From Nitrospira sp. (lineage in GTDB: Bacteria > Nitrospirota > Nitrospiria > Nitrospirales > Nitrospiraceae), in the NCBI GenBank assembly GCA_022842445.1, contig JALHPO010000016.1:1-53092 (forward strand): DNA of 53,092 nt. The letters run 5' to 3'. The notes beneath the pieces are model-generated. The model ran no database searches. It saw only the letters and a program-made list of their open reading frames with translations, and had not been told where the DNA came from. Of the stretch, positions 16,953 through 25,110 are shown one piece after another. Position 1 is the first letter of the stretch; the number at the start of each line of letters is the position of its first letter. A program made the position numbers and the translations under genes.

Positions 16953-17198
16953 ATGTATTACCTATACATCCTGCTAAACGAGGCCGGAACAAGGACTTAT
17001 ACAGGCGTAAGCAATAACGTTGCTAAACGCCTAACAGAGCACAACGAAGGCAGGGTGAAATCTGCTCGCCCCTACCGTCCATACAGAGTGATTCATATGG
17101 ATGCTTTTCTAACATTGAGCGACGCGCGCAAAAAAGAACGGTTTTACAAATCGACGACGGGACGCCGTAGGTTGAAAGATATCCTTTTGTCCAAATGA
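16953..17198 (+). CDS. Small GIY-YIG nuclease-domain protein
   Basis: An 81-residue single-domain protein with the GIY-YIG fold. The two strand motifs are YYLYIL and TYTGV (variants of GIY and YIG), then the catalytic arginine region KRLTEHNEG, SARPYRPYRVI and the metal-binding glutamate in ARKKERFYKS. Free-standing proteins of this kind are widespread and of unsettled function; they are presumed to cut DNA. It sits 102 bases after tRNA-Ser and directly after a cluster of palindromes, which suggests that gene and palindromes form a unit. It converges on the DUF2779 gene with a gap of 10 bases. Confidence 0.85.
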   Translation: MYYLYILLNEAGTRTYTGVSNNVAKRLTEHNEGRVKSARPYRPYRVIHMDAFLTLSDARKKERFYKSTTGRRRLKDILLSK

Positions 17199-17208
17199 TA
17201 GCTCTCTA

Positions 17209-18726
17209 CTACCCCGCTTTCTCCCACAAGGCTCGCCGCAACTCCACCATGGCCAGTGTGTCTCGCTTGCAGTACGCGAGTAACGATTCCCTGATGGTCT
17301 CCTTGTTGACCCAATCGGTTTCCTTGAACACCATCTGGTAGTAGGCCTGCGCGGCAACTCCTCCCTCTTGAATCGCCAGATCTCCATAGGCCAATGCCGG
17401 CACCATGGCAGGCAGCACGGACTTGATCGAATAGGATCCGCCAAATGCGGGATGATAGTAGTGGTCCCGAATCACCGGGAATAAATCCCAGAGCCGGCGG
17501 ATCACCCGCTTCAGTTCAGCCTGCATGGACGGATACCGATCGGCAAGCCGTTCGAGAATCGACTGCTCATACGGTGAATACACACAGATGCTGCCTTCCG
17601 AGGCCAGCGACTCGATCAGCTGTGCCGTCAACGCTTCACGAGGGTCGCTCGGATCGGTATGAAGATACTCCTGATGTCGCCAGCAGCCGGGGGCTTCCTC
17701 GATATGATTCGACCATTGGACCGGTATCGGCTCATAGGGCCTTGTGTCCGGATAACAGGGAACCCCCGGCATGATGGTTTCAAAATCCAAATGATGGACG
17801 GGATATCGAACGGACGCGAGGGCTTCCTTGAGTTTGGGAGAGATCCATTCGACGTTGTCCTTCACACGACGTTGAACGGCTGACAGTTTGACTCCGTCAG
17901 GAATATCGTCGATGGTCGTCACGCCCTGCCTGGCCAGATCGGCCAAACCACGCAATGATCCCGGCAAGTGATAGATCCAACGGGCCGGCTTCTCCTTCGT
18001 GCAATAGGCCCAGTACGGACATTCATACGGAGTGTGGCAGTGATCATCCGGTTCGATCGCCGGTGGGTCCGGTCGCAAAACGGCCTGCTGCATCGGCACC
18101 AACTGGCCCGGCAAATCAATACCGCGGGCGGCAACGAGCTCGGTCATGTCTTGCAACTTGAAGAGCGCATCCAGGTCGAGAACGTCACCCGGGTAGACAT
18201 ATTGCGAATTCAAGTGCATGAGGCAGGCCGAGAGAACCGTGAGCCCCGCTCCCTGCAGCACATAGCGCTGAATCGCCAGGTCATGGAGATGAATATCCTT
18301 CACGCGCGACGACGATTTCACCTCGATGAGCCGCCAACCGACATGTTCTCCTGCGTTGCCTCGCACACGCTCAAGAATATCGACACGGACAAGGACGCCG
18401 TCACACAGAAACGCTCCTTCAAAGATAGCCGGAATCGTAAGATCCGCCACCACCGATGCCGTATGAGCCAGTGCCGCCTCGCGCTGCCGATAGCCTTCGC
18501 CGATCAGCACCCCGCCGGGGAAACGGCACCGTGCCCGCTCGCCGATTTCAGTGCCCATATCGAGGATGGCCTGCGTCGAGGGGTCCGGGGGGCTGGCCCG
18601 GTCAGGATGATGAACATCAAAATAAACCCGCTTATGACATTGGAGGCCGGCCAGGAATTTAGACTTTGAGAGGCGCGGGGAGACAACAGGAATTGCACGC
18701 TGGTTTGAATCAAGCATCGTGGACAA
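17209..18726 (-). CDS. DUF2779 protein: Cas4-like nuclease plus DnaQ-like exonuclease domain
   Basis: Predicted DNA-processing enzyme of 505 residues. The N-terminal half looks like a Cas4/AddB-type PD-(D/E)XK nuclease: D116 (VRVDI), E135-V-K137 (LIEVKSSS) and a helix with IQRY. Cysteines C30, C230, C236 and C242 are placed as in Cas4-type proteins, where one Cys before and three after the nuclease core hold an iron-sulfur cluster. The C-terminal half (DUF2779) has HHLDFETIMP (D314, E316) and YCKRDTLAM, the pattern of a DEDD 3'-5' exonuclease. The biological role of DUF2779 proteins is not established; DNA repair or defence is plausible. The start could be 18717. Confidence 0.8.
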   Translation of the reverse strand: MSTMLDSNQRAIPVVSPRLSKSKFLAGLQCHKRVYFDVHHPDRASPPDPSTQAILDMGTEIGERARCRFPGGVLIGEGYRQREAALAHTASVVADLTIPAIFEGAFLCDGVLVRVDILERVRGNAGEHVGWRLIEVKSSSRVKDIHLHDLAIQRYVLQGAGLTVLSACLMHLNSQYVYPGDVLDLDALFKLQDMTELVAARGIDLPGQLVPMQQAVLRPDPPAIEPDDHCHTPYECPYWAYCTKEKPARWIYHLPGSLRGLADLARQGVTTIDDIPDGVKLSAVQRRVKDNVEWISPKLKEALASVRYPVHHLDFETIMPGVPCYPDTRPYEPIPVQWSNHIEEAPGCWRHQEYLHTDPSDPREALTAQLIESLASEGSICVYSPYEQSILERLADRYPSMQAELKRVIRRLWDLFPVIRDHYYHPAFGGSYSIKSVLPAMVPALAYGDLAIQEGGVAAQAYYQMVFKETDWVNKETIRESLLAYCKRDTLAMVELRRALWEKAG

Positions 18727-18767
18727 AAGCTAACGGACCGAAGAGCGGTTTGTCTACTACGCTTCTG

Positions 18768-18983
18768 CTAGCCCACATTATTCATGACCGCTTCTACTGC
18801 AACCGCCGATACGCCGCTGCGACGAGCGTGGCCGCAAGCGTTGCGCGACCAGCGGGCAGGCTCGCCCCTCGTGACCTCACCATACTGTTTCAAGTATGCT
18901 TCGGTCTCTCAGGGCTCCGCATGCCCGTCTCGCAAGGCGTCTGGGCGGTTTCGTCACGAACCGTCATGAATAATGTGGGCTAG
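18768..18983. mobile_element. MITE-like element with 17-bp terminal inverted repeats
   Basis: CCCACATTATTCATGAC (18772-18788) and its exact reverse complement (18963-18979) border a 208-base segment with no coding capacity. CTAG flanks both ends (18768-18771 and 18980-18983) and fits a four-base target duplication. Termini starting with CC and a 4-bp duplication are compatible with IS1380-type movement, while CTAG also fits the YTAR targets of IS5/IS701 types; the mobilising transposase is not in the window. It lies 12 bases before the MATE gene start and so separates the gene from any older promoter. Confidence 0.8.
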
Positions 18984-18995
18984 GATAGTCATCCC

Positions 18996-20321
18996 ATGGC
19001 CAACGGTGTCGCACAAATCAGACGCTCCGTCTTAACCCTTGCCCTCCCGGTCACGGTGAGCAGTCTGCTCCAGCGGGCAGAAGGCATCGTGGCGGTCTTT
19101 CTGGTCGGCGGGCTGGGAGCCACCCACATTGCGGCCGTCGGGTTGGGGCAACTTCTGGCTTTCATCGCAACGACATTAGTCTCCGGCCTGTCGGTAGGCA
19201 CCAACGTCATTGTCGCCCAACTGTGGGGTGCCCGCCGGTTTCAGGATGCTGGAGAAGCTGCGCGCCATTTCCTCTGGCTCTCAGTCGCCATATCGTTAGT
19301 ATTGGCCGGGCTTGGAATGGCCATCAACCACCTCGTCATGCAGCAGCTCGGCGCGGAGCCCGGAGTCATCGAACTGGCGCTTCCCTATTCAACCATCATT
19401 TTTTTCGTGATCCCCTGTACCGTACTCCTTCAGGTCTTGTCGTCGGTGCTTCAAGGCACCGGTGACACGCGGACGCCGATGTATGCCCTGATCGTCGTCA
19501 ACCTGCTCCACATCCTCATGGCCTACCCGCTGATCTATGGCCGGTGGGGGCTCCCCGCCTTGGGAATCAAGGGAGCCGCCGTTGCCGTCGGTTTCGCCGA
19601 AGCGATCGGGGTCGCCTATCTTCTCTGGCAGTGCCGTCCAATCTTGAAGCCATCGCTCGCGTTGCGCCTCGACCTTGTCCGCTCGATTTGGGATGTAGGC
19701 GCGCCTGTGTCCGGTGAACGGATCGTGCAGCAGGCCGGAATCCTGATTTACACAAAACTCGTGTTGATCTACGGCACAGTCACCTACGCAGCACATCAAG
19801 TCGGGCTATCCATCGAGTCGCTATCCTTCCTGCCGGGCTATGGATTCGCCATTGCCGCCGCCACCATGGTGGGACAGAGTATCGGCGCCGGGAAATATAC
19901 CCGCGCGAAGCTGGAGAACTGGGAGGCCAATCGACTCGCGCTCGTCATCATGGCGGGCATGGGGATCGTCTTTTTCTTTTTCCCCTACCTGCTGCTGCGC
20001 GCGTTTACCACCGACGAGGCTGTCATCGAACTCGGCACCATGTTCCTGAAGATCGTCGCGGTGCTGCAGATTCCTCTGGCCCTCACGATGGTCTTGGCCG
20101 GCTCGCTGCGAGGCGCAGGCGACACCCGCTTCATCATGGGCGCCACCACAGTCGGCATGTGGGGCGTGCGCGTACCGATGGCGCTCATCGTCGCCCTCTG
20201 GCTGCACCTGTCGGTCTATTACGTGTGGATGGCGATGATCGCCGACTGGACGGTACGGATGGCACTCCTACTGTGGCGCTATCAATCGGAGCGCTGGCGG
20301 GCGATTCAGGTGATTCGATGA
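18996..20321 (+). CDS. MATE family efflux transporter
   Basis: Inner-membrane exporter of drugs or metabolites driven by an Na+ or H+ gradient. The 441-residue length and the two related six-helix halves are typical. Recognisable segments are ALPVTVSSLLQRAEG in helix 1, LGQLLAFIATTLVSGLSVG, GTGDTRTPMYALI between the halves, and GAGDTRFIMGATT in the second half (the paired GxGDTR loops are characteristic). The start is 12 bases after a MITE-like insertion, so its own promoter may be supplied by that element or be lost. It converges on the SulP gene with 14 bases between stops. Confidence 0.9.
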   Translation: MANGVAQIRRSVLTLALPVTVSSLLQRAEGIVAVFLVGGLGATHIAAVGLGQLLAFIATTLVSGLSVGTNVIVAQLWGARRFQDAGEAARHFLWLSVAISLVLAGLGMAINHLVMQQLGAEPGVIELALPYSTIIFFVIPCTVLLQVLSSVLQGTGDTRTPMYALIVVNLLHILMAYPLIYGRWGLPALGIKGAAVAVGFAEAIGVAYLLWQCRPILKPSLALRLDLVRSIWDVGAPVSGERIVQQAGILIYTKLVLIYGTVTYAAHQVGLSIESLSFLPGYGFAIAAATMVGQSIGAGKYTRAKLENWEANRLALVIMAGMGIVFFFFPYLLLRAFTTDEAVIELGTMFLKIVAVLQIPLALTMVLAGSLRGAGDTRFIMGATTVGMWGVRVPMALIVALWLHLSVYYVWMAMIADWTVRMALLLWRYQSERWRAIQVIR

Positions 20322-20335
20322 ACCATGAGACCCCA

Positions 20336-22600
20336 TCAAGGTATTTTCTGCAAGGCCGTCTCGTCTAATCCGTCTTCCGCTAAAAACTCGATGTCTCCCG
20401 TAACAACGTCGTACATGGCGCCCACAATCGCGATGCGCCGCTCTCGGACGAGGCCATCGAGCGTTCGGCTCTGCCTTCGTATCTCTTTCACAACTCGCAA
20501 GACATTTTCTCTGGCCACCGCATCCACGATCGCGAGCGCTTCAGCCGAAGGCGGCTCACCGGCGGCCTGAGAAGGAACCCCATCAGCCGACCGCTGGATC
20601 TCGTTCACGATGGAATCGAGATGCTGACATCCTGTTGCTTCAGCAGCTGTCAGGCGTGAACCCAGGAACTTGACCGCGGCAGAAACCGCACCACATCGGG
20701 TGTGGCCTATCACCAACATAAGTTTTGCCCCTGCCACGGCACAGGCGTATTCCGCACTGGCCAGCACCTTTCGACTTGTGATGTTCCCTGCAATCCGGAT
20801 GCTAAAAATATCTCCCATACCAAGGTCGAAGATCAATTCGACCGGTGTACGGGAATCGATGCAGCTGAGCGCGACAGCCAAAGGATGTTGTCCCTCCGCT
20901 GTGGCGCGAACCTGGTGGCTAAAGTATCGGGTCAGCCGCCGCCCGGTGCGAGCTCGTTCGTGGCCTTCCTTCAGAATTTGCAAGACCTGCTGCGGCGTGA
21001 GTGCATCTTGGAGTTCACGGGTCGAATAATCCACATATTGAATTTGATCTCCCAACTTGTACTCGCTCCGAAATCCGATCAGGCTCACATCAATCCCGTG
21101 AGCCGGCCCTGCCTGTTCCTTGAAATCACGAATCAGCGCGAGCACGTCCGGATCGATGTAGTCCGTATTCTGGGCATCAAGCAACACACGCCCATTGCGA
21201 GGCACTTCAGCCAGCACCTGAGACAACGCCGCACGATTGAGAAAGCTCTCCTGGTTGGCCAGTTCGATATGGACGACGTCGCCGCCGAGATGCTTTTCCA
21301 CGAAACGGCGCACCGGGCGGCGCATATTGCTATTGAGGATAAAGCCAATGGCCACGACAAGCCCGATCACGATGCCGATCAAGAGGTCGGTGAAGACGAT
21401 GGCCGTGACGGTTGCCGCGAACGGGATGAATTGATAGCGGCCTTCGCTCCACATCTGCTTCATCAGGGCAGGACTGGCCAGTTTAATGCCGGTCATCAAC
21501 AAAATCGCCGCAAGGCAGGATAAGGGGATGGTGTTCAGCCAGGTCGGAAGAAGCGGAACGCTGACCAACAGCAGTGTGCCGTGAATGATCGCAGCCAGCT
21601 TGGTTTTACCGCCCGCGTTCACATTCACGGAGCTACGGATGATCACGGACGTAATCGGGAGTCCGCCGACCAGCCCGCACGCGACGTTCCCGATGCCTTG
21701 CGCCACTAGCTCTTGACTCGGCGGCGAGGTGCGTTGGTGCGGATCAATCCGATCCACTGCTTGCAGATTCAGCAAGGTCTCAAGAGAGGCCACGATGGCT
21801 AGTGTGACACCGGCGGTATAAATCGCAGGATTGGCCCACTGCGAAAAGTCCGGCCGTGGAAGGAGCCGAAGGAATTCACCTACGTCACCCGCCACCGGCA
21901 CCTGAACCAAATGGCTCGGCTTGATGAGCCAGGGATCGCCCAGTTGTTCGAACCACAAACCTGCTCCGATCCCGAATAGGACCACCGCGACGGGAGCCGG
22001 GAACAGAGAGGTTTTGAGCGGTTTCCATTTATCCCAGAGGACGAGGATGGCTATCGAGACCAGACCGATAAGGGCAGCGCCCAATTGAAAGTCTCCAAAC
22101 ATACTGATGAGCTCAGAAAACGTTGTTTGGAGGTCCGGCTGAAAGAAGGACATCTCACCTTCGGGGTCCGAGTCATGTCCGACCAGATGGGGGATTTGCT
22201 TTAAGACGATGATCACCCCGATTGCAGCTAATAACCCTTTGATGACGCTGGATGGAAAGAACGCGGCGATGAACCCTCCCTTGGCAAGGCCCAGCGCGAC
22301 TTGAATCAATCCGGCAAGAATCACGGCCATAAGAAAGGCTGAAAATGAGCCGAGGGAGAGAATCTGGGCAGCGACAACCGCCGATAAGCCGGCGGCAGGG
22401 CCGCTCACACTGGTATGTGATCCGCTAAATAGTCCCACCAGAATGCCGCCGACTATTCCCGCTAACAGCCCGGACAGCAGCGGGGCACCGGAAGCAAGCG
22501 CAATCCCCAGGCATAAGGGCAGCGCGACAAAAAACACGACAAGACCCGATTTGAGATCGGCAAAGAAAGTACCGGGAGATCTATCATTTGCTACAAGCAT
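20336..22600 (-). CDS. SulP transporter fused to STAS and beta-carbonic anhydrase domains
   Basis: Predicted inner-membrane bicarbonate (or sulfate) transporter with its own carbonic anhydrase. The 754-residue protein begins at ATG 22600 (AGGGA upstream). Residues 10-400 carry 10-14 membrane segments with SulP signatures (VALPLCLGIALASGAPL, GLVGGLPITSVIIRSSVN). A STAS-like domain follows (NGRVLLDAQNTDYIDPDVL). The C-terminal 200 residues are a beta-carbonic anhydrase with CIDSRTPVELIF and IGHTRCGAV, giving the zinc ligands Cys, Asp/Arg dyad, His and Cys. The fusion strongly suggests inorganic-carbon transport, which suits an autotroph. A 15-bp hairpin lies in its leader. Confidence 0.9.
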   Translation of the reverse strand: MLVANDRSPGTFFADLKSGLVVFFVALPLCLGIALASGAPLLSGLLAGIVGGILVGLFSGSHTSVSGPAAGLSAVVAAQILSLGSFSAFLMAVILAGLIQVALGLAKGGFIAAFFPSSVIKGLLAAIGVIIVLKQIPHLVGHDSDPEGEMSFFQPDLQTTFSELISMFGDFQLGAALIGLVSIAILVLWDKWKPLKTSLFPAPVAVVLFGIGAGLWFEQLGDPWLIKPSHLVQVPVAGDVGEFLRLLPRPDFSQWANPAIYTAGVTLAIVASLETLLNLQAVDRIDPHQRTSPPSQELVAQGIGNVACGLVGGLPITSVIIRSSVNVNAGGKTKLAAIIHGTLLLVSVPLLPTWLNTIPLSCLAAILLMTGIKLASPALMKQMWSEGRYQFIPFAATVTAIVFTDLLIGIVIGLVVAIGFILNSNMRRPVRRFVEKHLGGDVVHIELANQESFLNRAALSQVLAEVPRNGRVLLDAQNTDYIDPDVLALIRDFKEQAGPAHGIDVSLIGFRSEYKLGDQIQYVDYSTRELQDALTPQQVLQILKEGHERARTGRRLTRYFSHQVRATAEGQHPLAVALSCIDSRTPVELIFDLGMGDIFSIRIAGNITSRKVLASAEYACAVAGAKLMLVIGHTRCGAVSAAVKFLGSRLTAAEATGCQHLDSIVNEIQRSADGVPSQAAGEPPSAEALAIVDAVARENVLRVVKEIRRQSRTLDGLVRERRIAIVGAMYDVVTGDIEFLAEDGLDETALQKIP

Positions 22601-22619
22601 TGATCGTCCCTTATTTCTG

Positions 22620-22663
22620 CAGAGAGCATACCGTTCACTTATTATCTGACGGCATGCTCTCTG
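22620..22663 (-). promoter_or_regulatory. Leader hairpin of the SulP-carbonic anhydrase gene
   Basis: CAGAGAGCATACCGT (22620-22634) pairs with ACGGCATGCTCTCTG (22649-22663): 15 base pairs with one G-U, around a 14-base AT-rich loop. It ends 19 bases upstream of the ATG. It could be an operator dyad or an mRNA structure; the loop includes an AGATAATAAG stretch that may itself hold a -10 element. Confidence 0.5.
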
Positions 22664-22831
22664 ATCTGGGTCTTTGTGCGCATGTGCGCAACTGCCCAAA
22701 TCGGCCGGCACCTCTACCATGTCCGGGACGGTCCGGGAAGGGAGAATCGTTCTGCCATCCGGGCGGCGCGGTCCAACGCCACCTGGCACATGACGGCCGT
22801 GTAGGTAACGGGCCGCCCGCTCATGCGTATA

Positions 22832-23725
22832 CTACGGCGGACAACATCCCCGTTCCAATCCCGCCGGCTGATCGAGTTGCCCCCAATGTTCGAAGACCCA
22901 GCCCGCTACCGCGCCCAATAGAAACACCACCGACAGGTAGTAGAGCCATACGAAGAAAAAGAGAAAGGCGCCCAACGCCCCGTAGAGAACAAGGCCCGCT
23001 TGGGCGAAATGCACGTACCAAGCAAACCCCTGCTTGGCAAACCCAAACAGGACGACCGCCACCCCGGCGCCGACCGCCAGGGAACCGATCTTCAACGTCG
23101 TGACCGGAGAGAATCGATAGAGCCCTAGAATCAAACTCCCGCCGAGTATGACCGCCATGACTTGATGGAGCACTTGCATGCCCTGTCCCCACAGAGCCCC
23201 TGCCCAGGGGACATGCTCACCGAGATTGCCGATGATGGTCTCCACTGACGCGAGGCCGATCGCCACAATCAGCAGTGCGACACAGAAGACCATCATCAAC
23301 AGATCCTGGGCCGTCCCACGCAGGAAACTCCTGGCAGGGCCGGCCTGGAACACGATGTTGAGCGCATGACGGATAGAACCAAAGACCATCGTGCTGAAGA
23401 GCAGAAACGAGATAAATCCGACGATCCCCAGCAGTCCCCGGTCGGCGACGATCGCGCCCACATTTTCCGCAAGCACCTGTTCCGACCGGGGAAGAAATTG
23501 TCGAATGACGGATTGCACTTCTTCCATGGCCTGCTCTGACTCCAACACCGTGTATCCCAGAATGGAAATCATGAGGAGCGCCAGCGGGATCACATACAGC
23601 AGCAGGCTGAAGGCCAGACCACTCGCAAGAAACAGCCCGTTATCCTGACTGAACTTGCTAACCATTGCGCGGACGATCGTCCATACGATGGCCCCAATCC
23701 GATTCACACGTGTGCGCACAGACAC
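22832..23725 (-). CDS. YihY/BrkB family inner-membrane protein
   Basis: Multi-pass membrane protein of the YihY (formerly RNase BN/BrkB) family, whose role is unclear; transport has been proposed. I start it at GTG 23725, giving 297 residues, because the longer frame (to 23869) overlaps the upstream transporter gene. Family features include FSQDNGLFLASGLAFSLLLY at the start, FSTMVFGSIRHALNIVF and FFVWLYYLSVVFLLGA at the end, with about six membrane helices. It closes the apparent cydA-cydB-CBS-AI-2E-YihY transcription unit, 46 bases after the preceding stop. Confidence 0.85.
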   Translation of the reverse strand: MSVRTRVNRIGAIVWTIVRAMVSKFSQDNGLFLASGLAFSLLLYVIPLALLMISILGYTVLESEQAMEEVQSVIRQFLPRSEQVLAENVGAIVADRGLLGIVGFISFLLFSTMVFGSIRHALNIVFQAGPARSFLRGTAQDLLMMVFCVALLIVAIGLASVETIIGNLGEHVPWAGALWGQGMQVLHQVMAVILGGSLILGLYRFSPVTTLKIGSLAVGAGVAVVLFGFAKQGFAWYVHFAQAGLVLYGALGAFLFFFVWLYYLSVVFLLGAVAGWVFEHWGQLDQPAGLERGCCPP

Positions 23726-23771
23726 TTCGCCCCACCCTTTCTCCCTAGACGGTTCGCCCAGGTTCTTTGCG

Positions 23772-24869
23772 CTATGTCTCCGAGCCGGTAACAGTCTTGA
23801 GAGATATGTCCGTCCTGTAGCTTTCGACCAAGGTGATTCCCACTGCGACCACCAACGGGCCAGCGACAATTCCGACCAGTCCGAAAAACTGTAGCCCTCC
23901 CAATACAGAGAAGAACACCAGCAACGTGTGCAGGTGTGAGTGGCCGCCGATCACGATCGTGCGGACAAGATAATCCAGGACGGCAATCACAACGCCAACC
24001 GCGACCAGGAAGCCCCCTTTGAGGTAGGCTCCCTGCCAGAACAGATAGCCGGATGCAGGGATCCATACCAGTCCGGCGCCAAGCAGCGGCAGGTAGGCGA
24101 AAATCGCCATCACCGCACCCCACAACACTGCGGACGGCAGCCCAACCGACCAAAAGGCCAGCCCGCCGATGACGCCCTCCATCACGGCAATAACCGTGTT
24201 CCCATACACCGCCCCTTTGACGACCTCATCGAACCGCCTAGCCAGCACGTCTTGACGGTCGGATGCCATCGGCAAATGTGTGCGGAGCCAGTCGATCATC
24301 ATCTCCCCGTCCCGGAAAAAGTAAAACGCGCACAGCAGAATCATACCCAGTTGCACGAATGCATAGAGCGCATGCGTCACCATACGTGTCAGTTGTCCGA
24401 CAAGCATCTTGCCCAACTCGGCAAGGTTTTCGGCGATGCTCATTCGCAGATCAGTCCCTGTCACCCGTTCCATATTTTGAATCGCCTCGGCCAGTGTCGC
24501 GAGAATCGGATACCTTCGCCAACTTTCGAGCAGCGGCAGATCTCCTTCACTCAGCGTCACGACCAGAGCCCGATAGCCCCCCGTCAGATCCTCCGCAACA
24601 CGCAGCGACAAGTAGACCAATGGTGCGATGACCCCGACAGTCAGAATGAGGCACATCACCAACGCGCTGAGCGCCCGACGGCCCCCGGTCACACGAACCG
24701 CCCGGCGATACAGCGGGTACAGCGCATAACACAGGACCCCGGCCCACAGAAGCGGCGAGACGAATGGGGCGAAGAGAGCGATGCCCAGAGCCAGAATGCT
24801 GAACGCAAGGACCATTCGAATGACCCGCCCGGATTGATCCCCCGTCTTGTGATCTGATCGTTCGGTCAT
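23772..24869 (-). CDS. AI-2E family transporter (PerM-like)
   Basis: Inner-membrane protein of 365 residues in the family named for the autoinducer-2 exporter TqsA; other members are sodium/proton antiporters or have unknown cargo. It has about eight membrane helices: two near residues 20-60, one near 70-90, a long soluble section with LPLLESWRRYP, then the C-terminal cluster containing VMEGVIGGLAFWSVGLPSA and YLPLLGAGLVWIPASGYLF, which are characteristic. The gene starts seven bases after the CBS gene and looks co-transcribed with cydAB. The cargo is unknown. Confidence 0.87.
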   Translation of the reverse strand: MTERSDHKTGDQSGRVIRMVLAFSILALGIALFAPFVSPLLWAGVLCYALYPLYRRAVRVTGGRRALSALVMCLILTVGVIAPLVYLSLRVAEDLTGGYRALVVTLSEGDLPLLESWRRYPILATLAEAIQNMERVTGTDLRMSIAENLAELGKMLVGQLTRMVTHALYAFVQLGMILLCAFYFFRDGEMMIDWLRTHLPMASDRQDVLARRFDEVVKGAVYGNTVIAVMEGVIGGLAFWSVGLPSAVLWGAVMAIFAYLPLLGAGLVWIPASGYLFWQGAYLKGGFLVAVGVVIAVLDYLVRTIVIGGHSHLHTLLVFFSVLGGLQFFGLVGIVAGPLVVAVGITLVESYRTDISLKTVTGSET

Positions 24870-24876
24870 TGAGAAC

Positions 24877-25110
24877 CTATCGTCCGCCCTTATACGGCGT
24901 CTCCCGACGCCCGGATCGGCCTGGTCCGATTGGAAATTCGAGTTCTATCTTCGCGGCGGGTACACGCAGGAGATGATCGCGTGTGATTATGCCCACGAGC
25001 CGATCGCCCACCACAACCGGCACCTGATTGACGTCTTGGCCTTCCAGGAGTCGTAACACCTCAAGAAGCGGCTGTATCGGGAGCCATGACCGGCACCTGC
25101 GCTTATTCAT
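24877..25110 (-). CDS. Short CBS-domain protein or remnant
   Basis: A 77-residue product whose residues 12-52 match most of a single CBS motif (LRLLEGQDVNQVPVV, GDRLVGIITRDHLLRV). The first strand of a normal CBS domain is missing and there is no partner domain, so it may be the tail of a larger protein, such as a site-2-protease-like CBS protein, left by deletion. Against decay, its ATG overlaps the cydB stop (eight shared bases) and its stop is seven bases before the AI-2E start, so it is embedded in the operon. If made, it might dimerise and bind adenosine nucleotides. Confidence 0.5.
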   Translation of the reverse strand: MNKRRCRSWLPIQPLLEVLRLLEGQDVNQVPVVVGDRLVGIITRDHLLRVPAAKIELEFPIGPGRSGRRETPYKGGR

